From NCBI GenBank assembly GCA_035079385.1, contig JAVHKY010000009.1:1302001-1366000 (forward strand): a DNA stretch of 64,000 nucleotides, given 5' to 3'. This DNA comes from Aspidiotus rigidus (lineage: Eukaryota; Arthropoda; Insecta; Hemiptera; Diaspididae). Under the pieces are notes generated by a model that was given only the letters and a program-made list of their open reading frames with translations, was not told where the DNA came from and made no database searches. Position 1 is the stretch's first letter, and every line of letters starts with the position of its first letter. Below are positions 46,024-57,540 of the stretch, piece after piece. Position numbers and translations under genes: made by a program.

Positions 46024-46902
46024 CAGGCGTGGGCAACCTTTTTCACACCGCGGGCCGCATTCATGAAAATTCGTACCTCTTCATGATCTGGCGGGCCACA
46101 TATCAAAAAATTCTCGTTGTTGGAATCAAAAAATGTAAAATTTTACAGAAATTATTTCCAATATTTTTTGATAAATTTAGTACACAAAAAAACGTGAACT
46201 GATTATTTATTAGTTAATAGTGAGAAACTTGTTTTTGCAATTCAGAGGCAAGCCCTTCAAAATTGGGGGTCAGGTGAGTATGTTGCAAACGCTTCAAAGC
46301 AGAATTGGTTGAGAACCCTTTCGTATCGTTGGTGCAATGGAAGTGCCTGAAGAATACCAAATGGAACTAATAGATCTGAAAGCCGATTCTACTCTGCGCA
46401 CTTCGTTTTCAGAGACCCCTTTGCGAGAATTTTATAAAATTATGCCCCCTATTGAATATTCCAACATTAGGAAACTCGCATTGCGCACCTTTGCTTTCTT
46501 TGGATCTACATTTGTATGTGAACATGCTTTCTCGCTCATGAAAAATACGAAAACTCCGGAAAGAAGCAAGCTGAATGATGAGTATTCGAGTGCTTTGATG
46601 CGTTTGCAACATACCTACTCACCTGACCCTTAATTTTGATGGCTTACCTGTGAATTGCAAAGACAAGTTTCTCACTAGTAACTAATAAATAATCAGTTCA
46701 TGTTTTTTTGTATACTAAATTTATCCAAAAATATTGGAAATAATTCGTGTAAAATTTTACATTTTTGATTCGATCAACGAAAATTTCTTCATTTTCCCAT
46801 AAATGTCTTCATTTTCTTGTATTTTGGTATTCGCATTGCGGACCACAGAAAAAGCTTCCGCGGTCCGCATGCGGCCTGCGGGCCGCGGGTTGCCCATGCC
46901 TG
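46024..46902 (+). mobile_element. hAT-superfamily element, internally deleted
   Basis: Terminal inverted repeats CAGGCGTGGGCAACC and GGTTGCCCATGCCTG (one mismatch), followed inward by GCGGGCCGC-type sequence at both ends. Flanked by the perfect 8-bp duplication CTCTAGGG at 46016-46023 and 46903-46910, the hAT hallmark. At 879 bases it keeps only the 3' end of a transposase. The related repeat at 55.08 kb has a single CTCTAGGG, the empty site. Confidence 0.96.
46337..46633 (+). pseudogene. hAT transposase C-terminal dimerisation domain
   Basis: 98-codon open frame: V-P-E-E-Y-Q-M-E-L-I-D-L near the start, F-Y-K-I-M-P-P then I-R-K-L-A-L-R-T-F-A-F-F-G-S-T-F-V-C-E-H-A-F-S near residues 45-65, and L-N-D-E-Y-S-S-A near 80. 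This is the hAT C-terminal dimerisation region as in EPM2AIP1/ZBED-type transposases. The zinc-finger and catalytic parts are absent, so the element can only have moved with help from another copy. Confidence 0.85.
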
Positions 46903-47550
46903 CTCTAGGGGCTGTGGGAAGCGAGATACAAGTGTGCTAAATTTGAATGAAACAGGTATCATCGAAAATAAAATTCAATGAACCCTTGGTGAAGAATGAA
47001 CCAAGAATGAACATGTTGAATGATAAAAGGTTCTTCATCACAATACACGTACTGATAACAAAAGTGGTAAAAGGATAGGAGAATCCCCTTGTCGTAATGT
47101 AAGCAGCTACTCGTAATAGTGAGACTTTTTTCGAAAAAATGGAAATTTCTCGAGAACTATTCATCCGATCCTTAAAAAAATTGCACGTGCACATCTTCAG
47201 ATATAATACTACAATATAGCCAAGTTATAGAAAAATCCATCGGGTAGTTTCGGAGGAGTTCCACGAACAAAAACATACTCAAAAAACTAAGAAATTGCTC
47301 AAAAAATTGAAAATTTCTCAAGAACTACCTAGTTACAAAAAAAACCATCGGGAAAGGAGGAGTTCCGCGAACAAAAAAATCTTATATTTATATATATAAG
47401 GAAACCGGAAGTTCTTTTATGCTAGTTGTCATCTAGGACCTCTAAAACGTCGAGAATGTTCATTGCCCCCGCGCCCTTTTCACCTTGCTACGGGGGTGTA
47501 ATACCTTACTTTTCTAGTCAGAAAAGTCGATAAAACAGCTACTGATCTTG

Positions 47551-49138
47551 ACTTCAGAGTAAGTGATAGGTATTATCTCTCGGCTTCCCTTATTTCTTTA
47601 TACGTTCATCGCAAATTTATTTCCATGTTTCTACAAGTCCTACTCTTACGTGTCATTATTTATGGTTCATCTCTTCTTACTTGTCACTCTTGTTGATCTC
47701 TTAAGCAAAAAACATTCGGTAAACTTTTGGGCAAATATGTTAATATTTCATTTTAACCTACTATTAATTTGTGTGCAAGTTCTTTCGGGATACCGTCATT
47801 AAATTTCGCCATGGCCCCATGACAGATCATTTTTGCGGATATTTGTATTTCGTTTAAACGTACACTGGATACCTATTTATCATTTCAGGCATTAGTCCCC
47901 ATTACGTACTATCTACATAAGTTAGAATCATACTCTTTTGATTGTTTGTGGAATATTAATTATGATGAGTGAACCCTTTGTGCTCGTATGGTTCGAGAAT
48001 TGTTTGGAATTGTATACCTATTCAATTTCAGTACAATAATCTAATCGAGAAAATTAAAGGTTCTGCTACAGTTTGTATAACATTTTACGAACGAGCTGTT
48101 ATTCCTATTTTTCGATTCAGGCGCTCTAAAACTGTTTAGTAGAGTGGAAAATATGAACGGTTCAATAGATGTAATACACGTATCATCGAATAACAGAGCG
48201 ATTTTTGTATGAAGAGAATATAGGAGGTATTACTCGAGTTGTAATTATCGAGATGGCGCAAAATCCCGAACCACGAAGAATCCTGGAGTATAATAAATAA
48301 TGAAGAAAGAGAAGAGAAGTTTGGCTCGCGAGCCGCGTCCCATCACCTATCGGAATGTGTGTTTCATCGAATACGAAATGATGCGTTTACTAAACTATTA
48401 ACGAGGACCGCACCGCGTGTATTCGCTCCGTGCAGCGTCCAGCGAGCAAAATGAGAATATTTGGACGTATGCAGCAAAATTTTGAAATCTAGGTACCTAT
48501 AAAAAAATAGTTGCGATCGACAGAAAATTGCATCTCCTCCGAGTCTTATTCTCTTTAGTTTCTTTGAAATGTCCTGGTTCTTGAAATATCCCTGTTCAAG
48601 TGAGTTCTATGGTTAATGGAAATTTACAATAGGTTCACCTCTTGCTTCTTATCGCTTTAGTATCATAGGGGCACCCTCTGATCGGCCCGAATGAAGAAGG
48701 AATATTAATGTTGGACCGACTTCAACTGTCCTCTTACTAAGGTACTAGAGGCACAATAGAAATGGTGTAACTATAATGTAGAGTCGCATTAAGTCGCACC
48801 GCTTCTCAAAACTGAACACTACTTCCCGTGTTTTTTTACATGTGGTTAGAATAGCTAGGGCCTTACTCTTCCTGTAGATTACTTGTGTTGAGAAAGAAAA
48901 ACAGATTTTTCCCAGCACGCGTAACCAACTTTTCGTTCTGAATTGTTCACATTTTACAATTTTAGGGGGAATATATAATCGCCGCTAAGAAGAATAGAAT
49001 TCCAGCTAACAGAAGTAGGTTTTCACATTAAATATTGAACATTTAATGAATAGGACAGAATGTTGATAAAAATGTACGTTGACTTGTGAACGTGATAATA
49101 TTTTTGTAACAAAGCTACAAAAAAAAAAAAAAAAAAAC
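47551..49138. other. Intron sequence, no gene seen
   Basis: No coding motif or clear repeat except a (A)19 run at 49119-49137 at its end. Confidence 0.45.
49119..49137. repeat. (A)19 tract
   Basis: Nineteen consecutive A, directly before repeat B copy 3; it could be a retroposed 3' end. Confidence 0.9.
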
Positions 49139-49450
49139 TTGGAAAAATTTCGACTCTCGAGGTATATTTGATGAGAGGGAGACTTGCGAAAATTTCTACT
49201 TTTGAGCTATATATGACACGAGAGGGTCTTGGAAAAATTTCGACCTCCAAGCTATACATGATAGGAGGGGGACTTGGAAAAGGTTTCCTGCGTTCCTCGT
49301 TTAACTTCGTCAAGGAAGCCGTCATTTTTCCAAGTCTCCCTCCTATCATAAATATAGCTCAAGAGTCGAAATTTACGCCGTGTGCCGTTCGGCGAAAAAC
49401 TTGGAAAAATTTTGACTCCTATATAGCTCGAGAGTCGAAATTTTTCTTAT
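49139..49450. repeat. Dispersed repeat B, copy 3, with internal tandem units
   Basis: Units of roughly 55 bases: ACTTGGAAAAATTTCGACTC, TCGAG.TATATTTGATGAGAG, GGAGACTTGCGAAAATTTC, with further units at about 49190, 49235, 49375 and 49420. The middle (49280-49330) is inverted relative to 41170. Confidence 0.75.
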
Positions 49451-51260
49451 TCCCAACCCCATCTCCGTGACGTCATCAACCTCGGGCCGCACGCGCTCGC
49501 GGACGAAAATTTCCTGAAAATACCCCTAACAAAAGGGATAGCGGGTTCCCCGCCAAAAAAAAAAACAAAATAGTTTCTTATCGTCCACACGTTATTCCAT
49601 TTTTAACATCGAGATATTTCGGCAAATAATTGAGGTTCTGCTCGCACAATAAAGAAACGAAAACTCGAGGTGAGTAAATTCATTTACCTTATAAATGTAT
49701 ACACATATGTATTTCTTTACGTATGTACGGTGTATTCGTTTATGTACGGACAGTGTTAATTTTGGAAAGTACTGAATTGATTTAATTAATACTGGCATAT
49801 ACTGTAAGAATGTGTTTGAAGTTGTGTTTGCGTTAATGTAGTAAAATTGATCGAGTAGAGCCTGAATTTTCCTTAATTTTACAATAAAATTTGAAGCAGG
49901 AGAGATAAGATTTTATTCTTCCTTACAAAGCTTGCGACGAACGCAACAACCCTCACTTTTTACCACTTAAAAAAAGTAGTCTTCTAACGATTTACTAGAT
50001 CACGATGAATACAACGCAACGCTTATCATTATACTTACCTGCACATATTCAGGTGTGTATATCAGATATTTTTTATGAGAATGAATGGAAATTAACGCCG
50101 AGCAAGTTTTGTAGTTGTATTTTAACTGAAATTTTTCATTAAAAATCCAACAACAACGAAATAAAGAAACGGAAAATAATAATTGAAACGAATAAAATTG
50201 GGTATGGAATTGATCGCACGCTACATGGAATAAGATTGCACTTCTAAAGAAATGCTCATTACGGGGAAATGATAGCTTGCACGTTTAATAAAGTTGTACA
50301 CGTTGAATGATTAGAATCACGCTAAACACAGCAAATATCCCGGTATAAAAAAAATTCTCACGTTCCAATTATTGATTAACGTTTAAAAAAAACAATATCT
50401 CGATAGAGGTTAAGATTTTTTTGTGCAGATCTCCGTAATATTCTGAAGAAAACGCCGTAATTTGCGTCGAAACGTAAATATATTTCAGTCACTGTTACAG
50501 TTATGATCTATACATTCTGAAATGTAATAGTAGATTACTGTACAGTGTTGGTAAGTAAGCGATTAATGTCGAGTGCAAAGTTGGCGGAACTCGCTACCGC
50601 CACTGTACAGTACCCTATTTTATTGTATAGTGGTTCGGTAATTTCGTCAGTAGGAGCATGGCCACACTGCAGCGTGCTGCACGTCGTGTAAAGTTGGTAA
50701 AGTGTTCATTTTTCTAGACAAATCAAGACATCCACATCAGCCAATCATAGCGACGTTACAGCGCCGCACCACTGTTTACTCGCGTGCAACGTAAAACACA
50801 ACTTAAAACACAACTTACATTCGCACAAACAGTGATGTTACGACGTACTTACCGAACCACTATACAATAAAAAATAAAATGTTATTATCCTCGCTCAAAT
50901 CTCGCCCACACAGAGGATTATACGTTTATTTTCTCTGAAAAGTTGTGGATTTGAAGGTAGGTACATTCTACGCCGTTACCGGCAAAAAATTTTATTTAAA
51001 AAAAAAACTTGTATTTAGGTGAAATTGTTGTTTTTTTTTATATCCAATTCTTTTATTTTTTCTACCTTTTTTTTGAAATCTTTGAAAAGTCTGCAAAAAT
51101 CATTCTGCGCGCAAATGAATGAGATCTTAGTAATGACGCGTTCTTTTGCAAGAAATTTTGTGCTCCCTGAATGCGGAAGGATATGTTATAGTTGCTGGTC
51201 ATTATGTTCAGCAGCTGTTCAGAAATTAACTAATCAATTACTTGTATGTATGTCTTTTAG
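49451..51260. other. Intron before exon 10
   Basis: No gene. It contains the MITE at 50620-50870. A minus-strand frame at 49592-49798 and a plus frame at 51019-51303 carry no family motif. Confidence 0.45.
50620..50870. mobile_element. MITE with perfect 22-bp terminal inverted repeats
   Basis: TTATTGTATAGTGGTTCGGT then AA at 50620-50641, and TTACCGAACCACTATACAAT then AA at 50849-50870. 251 bases, no coding. The internal sequence has CACGTCGTGTAA and TTACGACGTACTT, also partly inverted. Confidence 0.92.
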
Positions 51261-51526
51261 GTGCGCCTGTCCAGAACATAGAGAAATATCGTGCGGTGGA
51301 TAGAACTGATGATATCAAGCAACCCGAATCCACCGAATATCATTTTTGCCCAAATGAGTGTGGTCGTAAATATAAGTACAAAAATAATTTGATGTCACAT
51401 TTGAGATTAGAATGTGGTGTTTCCAAACAATTCATCTGTAATATTTGTCGTAAAGCTTTTGCCCAGAAAGGTCACTTGAAATCACATATGGGTATCCGGC
51501 ACAAAGTGATCATGTTTACAATGTAA
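51261..51526 (+). CDS. lola: lola alternative zinc-finger exon 10
   Basis: Terminal coding exon of about 88 residues, the longest of the set. The acceptor TGTCTTTTAG ends at 51260 and GT gives Gly. The leader G-A-P-V-Q-N-I-E-K-Y-R-A-V-D is followed by C-P-N-E-C-G-R-K-Y-K-Y-K-N-N-L-M-S-H and L-E-C. The linker is G-V-S-K-Q-F-I. Finger 2 is C-N-I-C-R-K-A-F-A-Q-K with H-M-G-I-R-H. The tail K-V-I-M-F-T-M ends at TAA. Near relative of exons 13 and 14 in finger 2. Confidence 0.91.
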
Positions 51527-52574
51527 AAATTATCATGAAAAAAGGAAATAATAATAACAAGATTTTTCTATCTTTAAAAAACAAATTCTATCGTAATAAT
51601 TAGGTATGATAACATCTCTTATTAGCAGTTGAAAAATCGTACGAGTGTAGCCTATGTGCAATTGTGCGTAGTTGTGTATGTAGGATAAAACTTATTAATC
51701 TTATATCTGGGTAAGTTTTCAACATTCATTTATCGTTACAGAAAAGCGAAATCTATTTCATGTACTTGGTTCAAATGCCTATTCTACGTGTAAGAATTTG
51801 GTGATCACTTACAAATTGACGCATTCTGTTTTGCCGATATCATCTCAAAAATAGAGAAATCAACTGACACTCGACTATCATCATTATTTTCCTCATAAGA
51901 CTCAAACCATTTGTAGCGTGCAAGAAAGCATCTCAAATTTTGAATGATTATTGTTTCCTTATCAAGTATTTTCAAGACAAATGAAAAAGATATCACTATA
52001 ATATTGCAATGGGCAAGAAAAAAGCAAGAATGCTAAGTTCGCTGAAATATAATTTAGAAAAATTGATTAGGTGACAAAAATTTGAGAAATTTGATAGATA
52101 TATGCGAGTAAAATTTGTAGGTAACTCAAAAGTGTGTTCTCGACGTTGTAACCTCTCTGCATAGCTTAATGAAAGTGATTTAATTCAAATTTGCAAAGTA
52201 TTCCAGCTTTTTTTTTTACTCATTAACTAATGGGGATGAACTCGCCCGCATGCAGGTGGTTTGAAACTGGTCGTGCATTGTTGTCCTGAATAACTTTCAT
52301 TAAGCTATGTTGCATGGTACATTGGACTGGATTTTTTCGAAATGAAACATTTCCTAGGAACAGAAATACCGATTTGCTACAGTTGATACAATGTTTTACA
52401 GGGCTATATTATATTTTGTTTACTTCCTATTACCTTGGACGTAATGTCGATATATGGTCGAGAAATTCGACAATTTACTCTAAGCACGTTTTCATTTTCA
52501 TTCTATACTTTATAATTATTTTTATGATGATTTTCATTATTATTGATGAACGATGTACGTGTAATATCCTACAG
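51527..52574. other. Intron between exons 10 and 11
   Basis: No gene; contains the MITE at 52158-52314. The acceptor ATATCCTACAG ends the interval. Confidence 0.45.
52158..52314. mobile_element. Small MITE with about 20-bp terminal inverted repeats
   Basis: TGCATAGCTTAATGAAAGT at the left and ACTTTCATTAAGCTATGTTG then CA at the right, one base indel. 157 bases, no coding. Confidence 0.85.
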
Positions 52575-52798
52575 GAATTGCTGCTGAACGCATAATCCTC
52601 CTTGATTCGTCACCCTCCGCTGATATGCTATCGTGCTCAAAATGTGGCAAATGGTATAAATATAAATCCAACTTGAACAGACATATTCGGTACGAATGCG
52701 GTGTCGTTAAGCAGTTCTCTTGTTTGGATTGCGGAAGAAGTTTTTCTCAAAAAAGTAGCCTGAAATCGCATCGAGGAATCCGCCATGGGAAATTATAA
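52575..52798 (+). CDS. lola: lola alternative zinc-finger exon 11
   Basis: Terminal coding exon of about 74 residues with no ATG before finger 1 that reads from the exon start. The acceptor CCTACAG ends at 52574 and GA gives a Gly codon. The leader G-I-A-A-E-R-I-I-L-L-D is followed by finger 1, C-S-K-C-G-K-W-Y-K-Y-K-S-N-L, which is C-x2-C, one residue shorter than the C-x3-C of all the others. H-I-R-Y-E-C follows. The linker is G-V-V-K-Q-F-S. Finger 2 is C-L-D-C-G-R-S-F-S-Q-K with H-R-G-I-R-H. The tail is G-K-L then TAA at 52796. AATAAA at 52990-52995. Confidence 0.89.
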
Positions 52799-54417
52799 TC
52801 ATTTGATTCGCCCTTTCTCACGCCGCGTCACTGCTTCTATTATACATTTCCAGCTGTATCATACTGTGCGTAAATTACAGTCTTTTGTTGAATTTACACA
52901 AAAATATACGTACATTCGAAAATTTATGGTATTTTCAGCCACAAAACGCAATACAAGACTCTGAATGAATGGAAAAAAAAAGAAGAAGAAATAAATAACC
53001 ATAATAATATTAACAATATTTACTAGTAAATAAATATCATGTGGTTTTTCCAAACTATTCAATTTATGCGGATTCAAACGCGCGAATACTAATTCAGAAA
53101 GGAGAGGACCACGGAACAACGAAAAACAATTAAATTTGTACTCCTTTCGTATGGGTCATGGGATTTAGATCTGTAACTTCGCAAACCTTTCCTGCAGCTT
53201 GAAAAATCTGATGAGGTCCAAATCAGGGCCAAAGTATTGAGAGATAAAATTATTTCTCTTCCACATCATCGTACCTATTGTTATTATCTATAGATACTCG
53301 TAATTGTATAAACTAAGCTTGGAGCGGATCCTCGCCGTAGCAGTGTCAGGTTCTCCTCCGAACGTATGTACAAGTAAGTATATGAGTATGAGGCTCAGGT
53401 AAAACGTGGCTTAGTGATCATCACCATTACAATTGAGCTGAACAAGATCATGAGCAAAAAACACTCACGCAGTCGCGTGAGTAGTACACGACTTTTCTTC
53501 CCACAATGCAAGAAACATTGAGAGAGTCACTCCCTCTCTTTAAATTAAATACCAATGACCTGTCAATCATGTCAAACATTTGTAGAATAAACAATAAAAC
53601 TCAGTTTATAAATTCTATCACTACGATGTCACATCAACAGATAACAGAGTAAAGATACCTATAATCCAATAAACAAACCTAAATTTTGTTATAATTTAGG
53701 CTAAGAGTCATCTAAAACCTACAAAACGTCTCCAGAAAAACCACTCCCCCTCCCCCTGTCCAAACTGCTACGAGGCTATAACAGTTGTTTCTAATAAAAA
53801 AGAGCTCTACAATCATTTTTTCCCATACCTTATTCTTAGCATATTATTAGTCTAGTATACTGTATATTAGGATGAGTGGTTCAATTCTTTATCACTTCCG
53901 ATTCCTGGCATCTCTTAAAGCTATCTCGAGCTGCTATTCCTCTCGTGCACTCATAAATTGCCTTCACGCTATCATATCACAATTTTCTATGCACACTCCA
54001 CCCCAAAATTCTTCATCTGGGAATCCAGCTACAACGAGATCCCGGAAAACTAAAAAAATCGATGTCGAAACGAAAGAAGCAACCAATCACCCAATAGTCA
54101 ACCCCTCATTCCTTCCCTCACGCTTCAACCATTCCAAACGTATTAACAAAATACCTCACTTTTCTAGCTAGAAAATTCGGTAAAAATATATAGCACCCAA
54201 GCCCGGTTTACTCGTTAGTCTAATCTCAAATCTCACTCAAAAAAGCCAGTCCAAATTGAAAATAATCTTTCCATCTCTTTTGACACCTCAAATCAACTAT
54301 GAACCACTATTAATTATGTACCCATACATGAAAAAATGACAAATAAATCAATTATTAATTAAGAGTGAAATCACCCAGGTATAGTCTCGCATCAGCACAC
54401 TTGATGAAGATTAAAAA
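52799..54417. other. Intron after exon 11
   Basis: No gene. AATAAA at 52990 may serve exon 11. Fragments near 53700-53790 and 54150-54190 (ACCTCACTTTTCTAGCTAGA) resemble the end of dispersed repeat A. The plus frame at 53872-54171 shows no motif. Confidence 0.45.
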
Positions 54418-54451
54418 ATTGTACTTAATCATTCAAACTCAAGGTTTTCAC

Positions 54452-54959
54452 TAAAATCAGTCGAATAACAAATTAAGAAAAATAAAACGTGAACCCACAT
54501 TTTGGTCCTCATCCCAACGAAATTCAAGGCAAGAGGAGGTCATTTTAGCTCGGCTGCGAATAGGCCACACTCGTCTTACTCATACTTATCTTCTCACTAA
54601 TCTCGCTCCTCCATCATGCCCTCACTGTCTCCAAGAAAATTTATCAGTTGATCATTTTATTTTCTCATGCCCCGTCCTGCAACCCACTCGAACCTCCCTA
54701 AATATATCTTCCAATATCAATGCAGCACTAAACAACAACTCCGAAACCATCGACTCAACCCTAACTTATTTACGCACCACTCAATTCTACAACTTCATAT
54801 AATTCACCAAAAAATTCCGTTCGATCGCCACACCAATACGTACCTAATTTAACCTAATTCAAGTAATGTTCTAAAATAAGATTGTAACGCCGAGCAAATA
54901 ACCCTCGTGCAGTTTATAATGCTCGTAAAATAATAATAAAAAAAAAAAAAAAAAAAAAC
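54452..54959 (+). mobile_element. 5'-truncated LINE (R1/jockey-like) with poly(A) tail
   Basis: The insertion interrupts dispersed repeat A, which reads through uninterrupted at 45900. It ends in a poly(A) run at 54938-54958 preceded by AATAATAAA. Coding frame to TAA 54800-54802. About 500 bases, so more than 80% of a usual LINE is missing. The short ACT at both borders may be microhomology or a very short target duplication. Confidence 0.88.
54460..54802 (+). pseudogene. LINE ORF2 C-terminus
   Basis: The last roughly 110 codons of a LINE reverse transcriptase protein: E-E-V-I-L-A-R-L-R-I-G-H-T-R-L-T-H near 54533, then the Cys/His cluster C-P-H-C (near 54623), followed by V-D-H-F-I-F-S-C-P, giving C-x2-C-x8-H-x4-C. 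It ends in L-R-T-T-Q-F-Y-N-F-I and TAA. This C-terminal pattern is typical of jockey and R1 clade LINEs. No start and no catalytic domain remain. Confidence 0.85.
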
Positions 54960-55640
54960 TATCGAGTATGACTAATAATAATGAAAAATAGCTAGAAAAA
55001 TGAACAACTCGCCATTGCCACTATCCGTTCAAAAATAAATTTAACAAAACAAATAAAATTTGACAAAACCAAATTCAACGCTCTAGGGGCTGTGGGAAGC
55101 GAGATACAAGTGTACTAAATTTGAACGAAAAGGTTTCATCAGAAATAAAATCCAATGAACCCTTGGTAAAGAACGAACGAAGAATGAACCTGTCGAATGA
55201 TGAAAGGTTCTTCACAATACACGTACTGATAACGAAAGTGGTAAACGTATAGGAAAATCCGCTTCTCCTAACGTAAGCAGCTACTCGCAGCTATTCGTAA
55301 GAAGCTACTCGTAATAGTGAAAAATTTTCAACAAAAGTAAAAATTTCTCGAGAACTACTCATCCGATCCTCAAAAAAAATGCAGGTGCATATCTTCAAAT
55401 ATAATACTACAATATGGCCGAGTTACAAAAAAATCCATCGGGTAGTTTCGGAGGAGTTCCGCGGACAAAAAAATCTTGTATATATATATATAAGGAAACC
55501 TGAAATTTTTTTTTATGCTAGTTGTGATCTAGGACCCCTAAAACGTCGAGAAAGTTCATTACCCACTCCCCCTGTTGACCTTGCTACGGGTGTAATACCT
55601 CACTTTTCTAGTTAGAAAAGTCGGTAAAATATATTATCAT

Positions 55641-57000
55641 ACGAGTAAGCGAGCAAATGAATGTGTAAGTTGCGGTAGTGTAAAGGCACATCGCGAACGA
55701 TTTCGCGTATTCAGCTCGCAGGTCTTTGGACCGACGGACTCGAATGTCGCGCTGATGCATGCGCTCAAAAATTTACGGAACTCTTTCAATACCCAAGCTT
55801 ATGATAGCGTCGCGAGATACGCTATTGTTTTTGAAATCCTCTTTCTCAAGAATATGAAAAGAAACAAATTTCCTCGGCCGCAAATTCAAAGTGTTGTTAA
55901 AAGGGATTCAAAAAATTACTTTTCCTAAAGACTACGCACCGCAATTTTGTCCAATTTGTGTAATTGAGCAAATTAATGAAAATCAACACAAAGGTAATAG
56001 AAGATGTGGAAGGAAACAAAAAAAGATTGGAAAAAAGAAAAGCGAAAAATGAATTAAAGCGACCTTCTTTGTGATGTTGAGGAAAGGAATCTTGTAGAAA
56101 TTTAAATATAAAAGGGGAGGGAGTTTGTTGATCCGGGACGAATAGCCAAAATTGGAATTTTACCATGAGCTGCAATTTACGCGATTTGTTGTTACTTCAT
56201 TTTAGGATTCGTTAAATTTTGTAGAATTTGATTCGAAAGCAGTAGGCTGTATAACAATATAATTATCTAGTTTTCACGGGTTAATTATTATTCATCATTT
56301 TTTGGATGATTTCATAATTTTATGATTGATAGCGAGGTTGAAATTTTGGGAGTTCGTAATAAACACACACAAATTAACCTGCGAAAATAGCATACCCTGT
56401 ATTAAGCACACAGGATGCAGCGGTGAGTAAAATGCACACTACGTAATTTGCATAAGGTATACAGGTCTAGCGCGAATGGTAGGTATCTAAGAAAAATGTA
56501 AGAAAGACGAGTACATTATGCAGGGCATAGGAATGAAAACCGTTTGCCATCATTATGTAGCACTCATAACATTTTCGCGTCCTAACGTGTGTCTTACGTT
56601 GGTTGTTCTAGTCCTCTGCTTCACCCTTTACACTTGGGCACAGCATCACTCATTATGTATCCATCCTTAACTGTACGACTGACTCCACTCTAAGATATCA
56701 TTCTCATATCTGTGTTGATGTATGAACTTTCGTGAGTCATTCGATCACTCACTCTGAATGATTAATTTATGTCATTCATCTTTCCACGTGTTGTGTTTTT
56801 TCTTTTTTCCTTTTCCAAATTGATTCATCGTCTTCGAACGCTCTTCTTCTGCAATTTAATGAAAAAGTATAGGTACTTGAAATGTTTAGTTGAATTCAAG
56901 TTGGTAGGTTTTATTATTCATTTAGGTTTACCACCTTTTCTATTGAAAAATTTTCTACTTATAGCACACTTACCATTTTTATTGTAATATTAACACGTAT
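55641..57000. other. Intron sequence, no gene seen
   Basis: Nothing recognised beyond AT-rich sequence; open frames on both strands lack motifs. Confidence 0.45.
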
Positions 57001-57086
57001 TAATTGAGGACCGTTTTGTCGAAAGGGCGTCTGCTCAATGTATTTCTTATGTGACGGACGCCCTTTTGACAGAAAGGTCTTAATTA
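57001..57086. ncRNA. Imperfect hairpin of pre-miRNA size (candidate only)
   Basis: TAATTGAGGACCGTTTTGTC then GAAAGGGCGTC at 57001-57031 pairs with GACGCCCTTTTGACAGAAAG then GTCTTAATTA at 57056-57086. The stem is about 30 base pairs with two bulges and a few mismatches, and the loop about 24 bases. A microRNA precursor would look like this, but so would a tiny MITE. Confidence 0.3.
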
Positions 57087-57357
57087 CTTTGTGTGCATTT
57101 CACTCATTCCATATTCATGGGTGTCAATTACATTGTGTGCACATTACGCCTTGTCCGCAGCCGTGTGCAAATTGCGCTGTGTACTCCTTACGCAATATAC
57201 TTTTCGATTTTTCCAAATTTGTGTGCAAACTACCGACGCCCGAAATTTGTATAGATTTATTATTTTCCTCACAGATTTGTCAAGATTGATCGCTTCCTTC
57301 TCACCAAATCAGGTCATTTATAGAAAGGATTTTTCCCGAAAACTGAGTCTCTGTTAA

Positions 57358-57540
57358 GAACAAGACACATACGCTTGCCCAGCTTGCCACAATGTATTCA
57401 AATATAAATTGAATTTAAAAGAACATATATGAAAGTCCTACCTATGTGGAACAATGAAACCTTTTAAATGCGATCTATGTTTGAAAAATTTTTTGTTCAA
57501 GCAGAATTTGAAAACTGGTTCACAAAGTTTTATTGGATAA
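57358..57540 (+). pseudogene. Decayed lola zinc-finger exon (between exons 11 and 13)
   Basis: Reads Y-A-C-P-A-C-H-N-V-F-K-Y-K-L-N-L-K-E-H-I, then TGA at 57421-57432, then Y-L-C-G-T-M-K-P-F-K-C-D-L-C and F-K-Q-N-L-K-T before TAA at 57538. The order and spacing copy the exon family (finger 1 Cys pair, H, C-G linker, finger 2 Cys pair), but the first Cys pair is C-x2-C, the His pair of finger 2 is gone, a stop lies between the fingers and an in-frame TAA at 57355 blocks any link to an acceptor. It sits in its expected place between distal exons. Confidence 0.8.

Larger units (their letters stand above)
45871..47550 (+). repeat. Dispersed repeat A, long copy 1 (host of the hAT insertion)
   Basis: From TGTACTTAATCATTCAAACT to TTTCTAGTCAGAAAAGTCGA. 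It matches 54418-55640 along its whole length once the hAT element (46024-46902) here and the LINE (54452-54959) there are removed. Includes TCTCGAGAACTATTCATCCG near 47152 and the ACCTTGCTACGGGGGTGTAA near 47481. No coding capacity; family type unknown. Confidence 0.88.
54418..55640 (+). repeat. Dispersed repeat A, long copy 2 (host of the LINE insertion)
   Basis: Collinear with 45871-47550. CAACGCTCTAGGGGCTGTGG near 55076 is the uninterrupted version of the hAT target. CTCGAGAACTACTCATCCGA near 55349 and AGGAAACCTGAAATTTTTTT near 55492 match the first copy. Confidence 0.88.

Noticed and set aside
51019..51303. Frame with C-G-R-I-C-Y-S-C before exon 10, looking like a zinc finger
   Set aside because: Lacks the paired His/Cys spacing and linker of the family and lies in a different frame from exon 10; coincidence.
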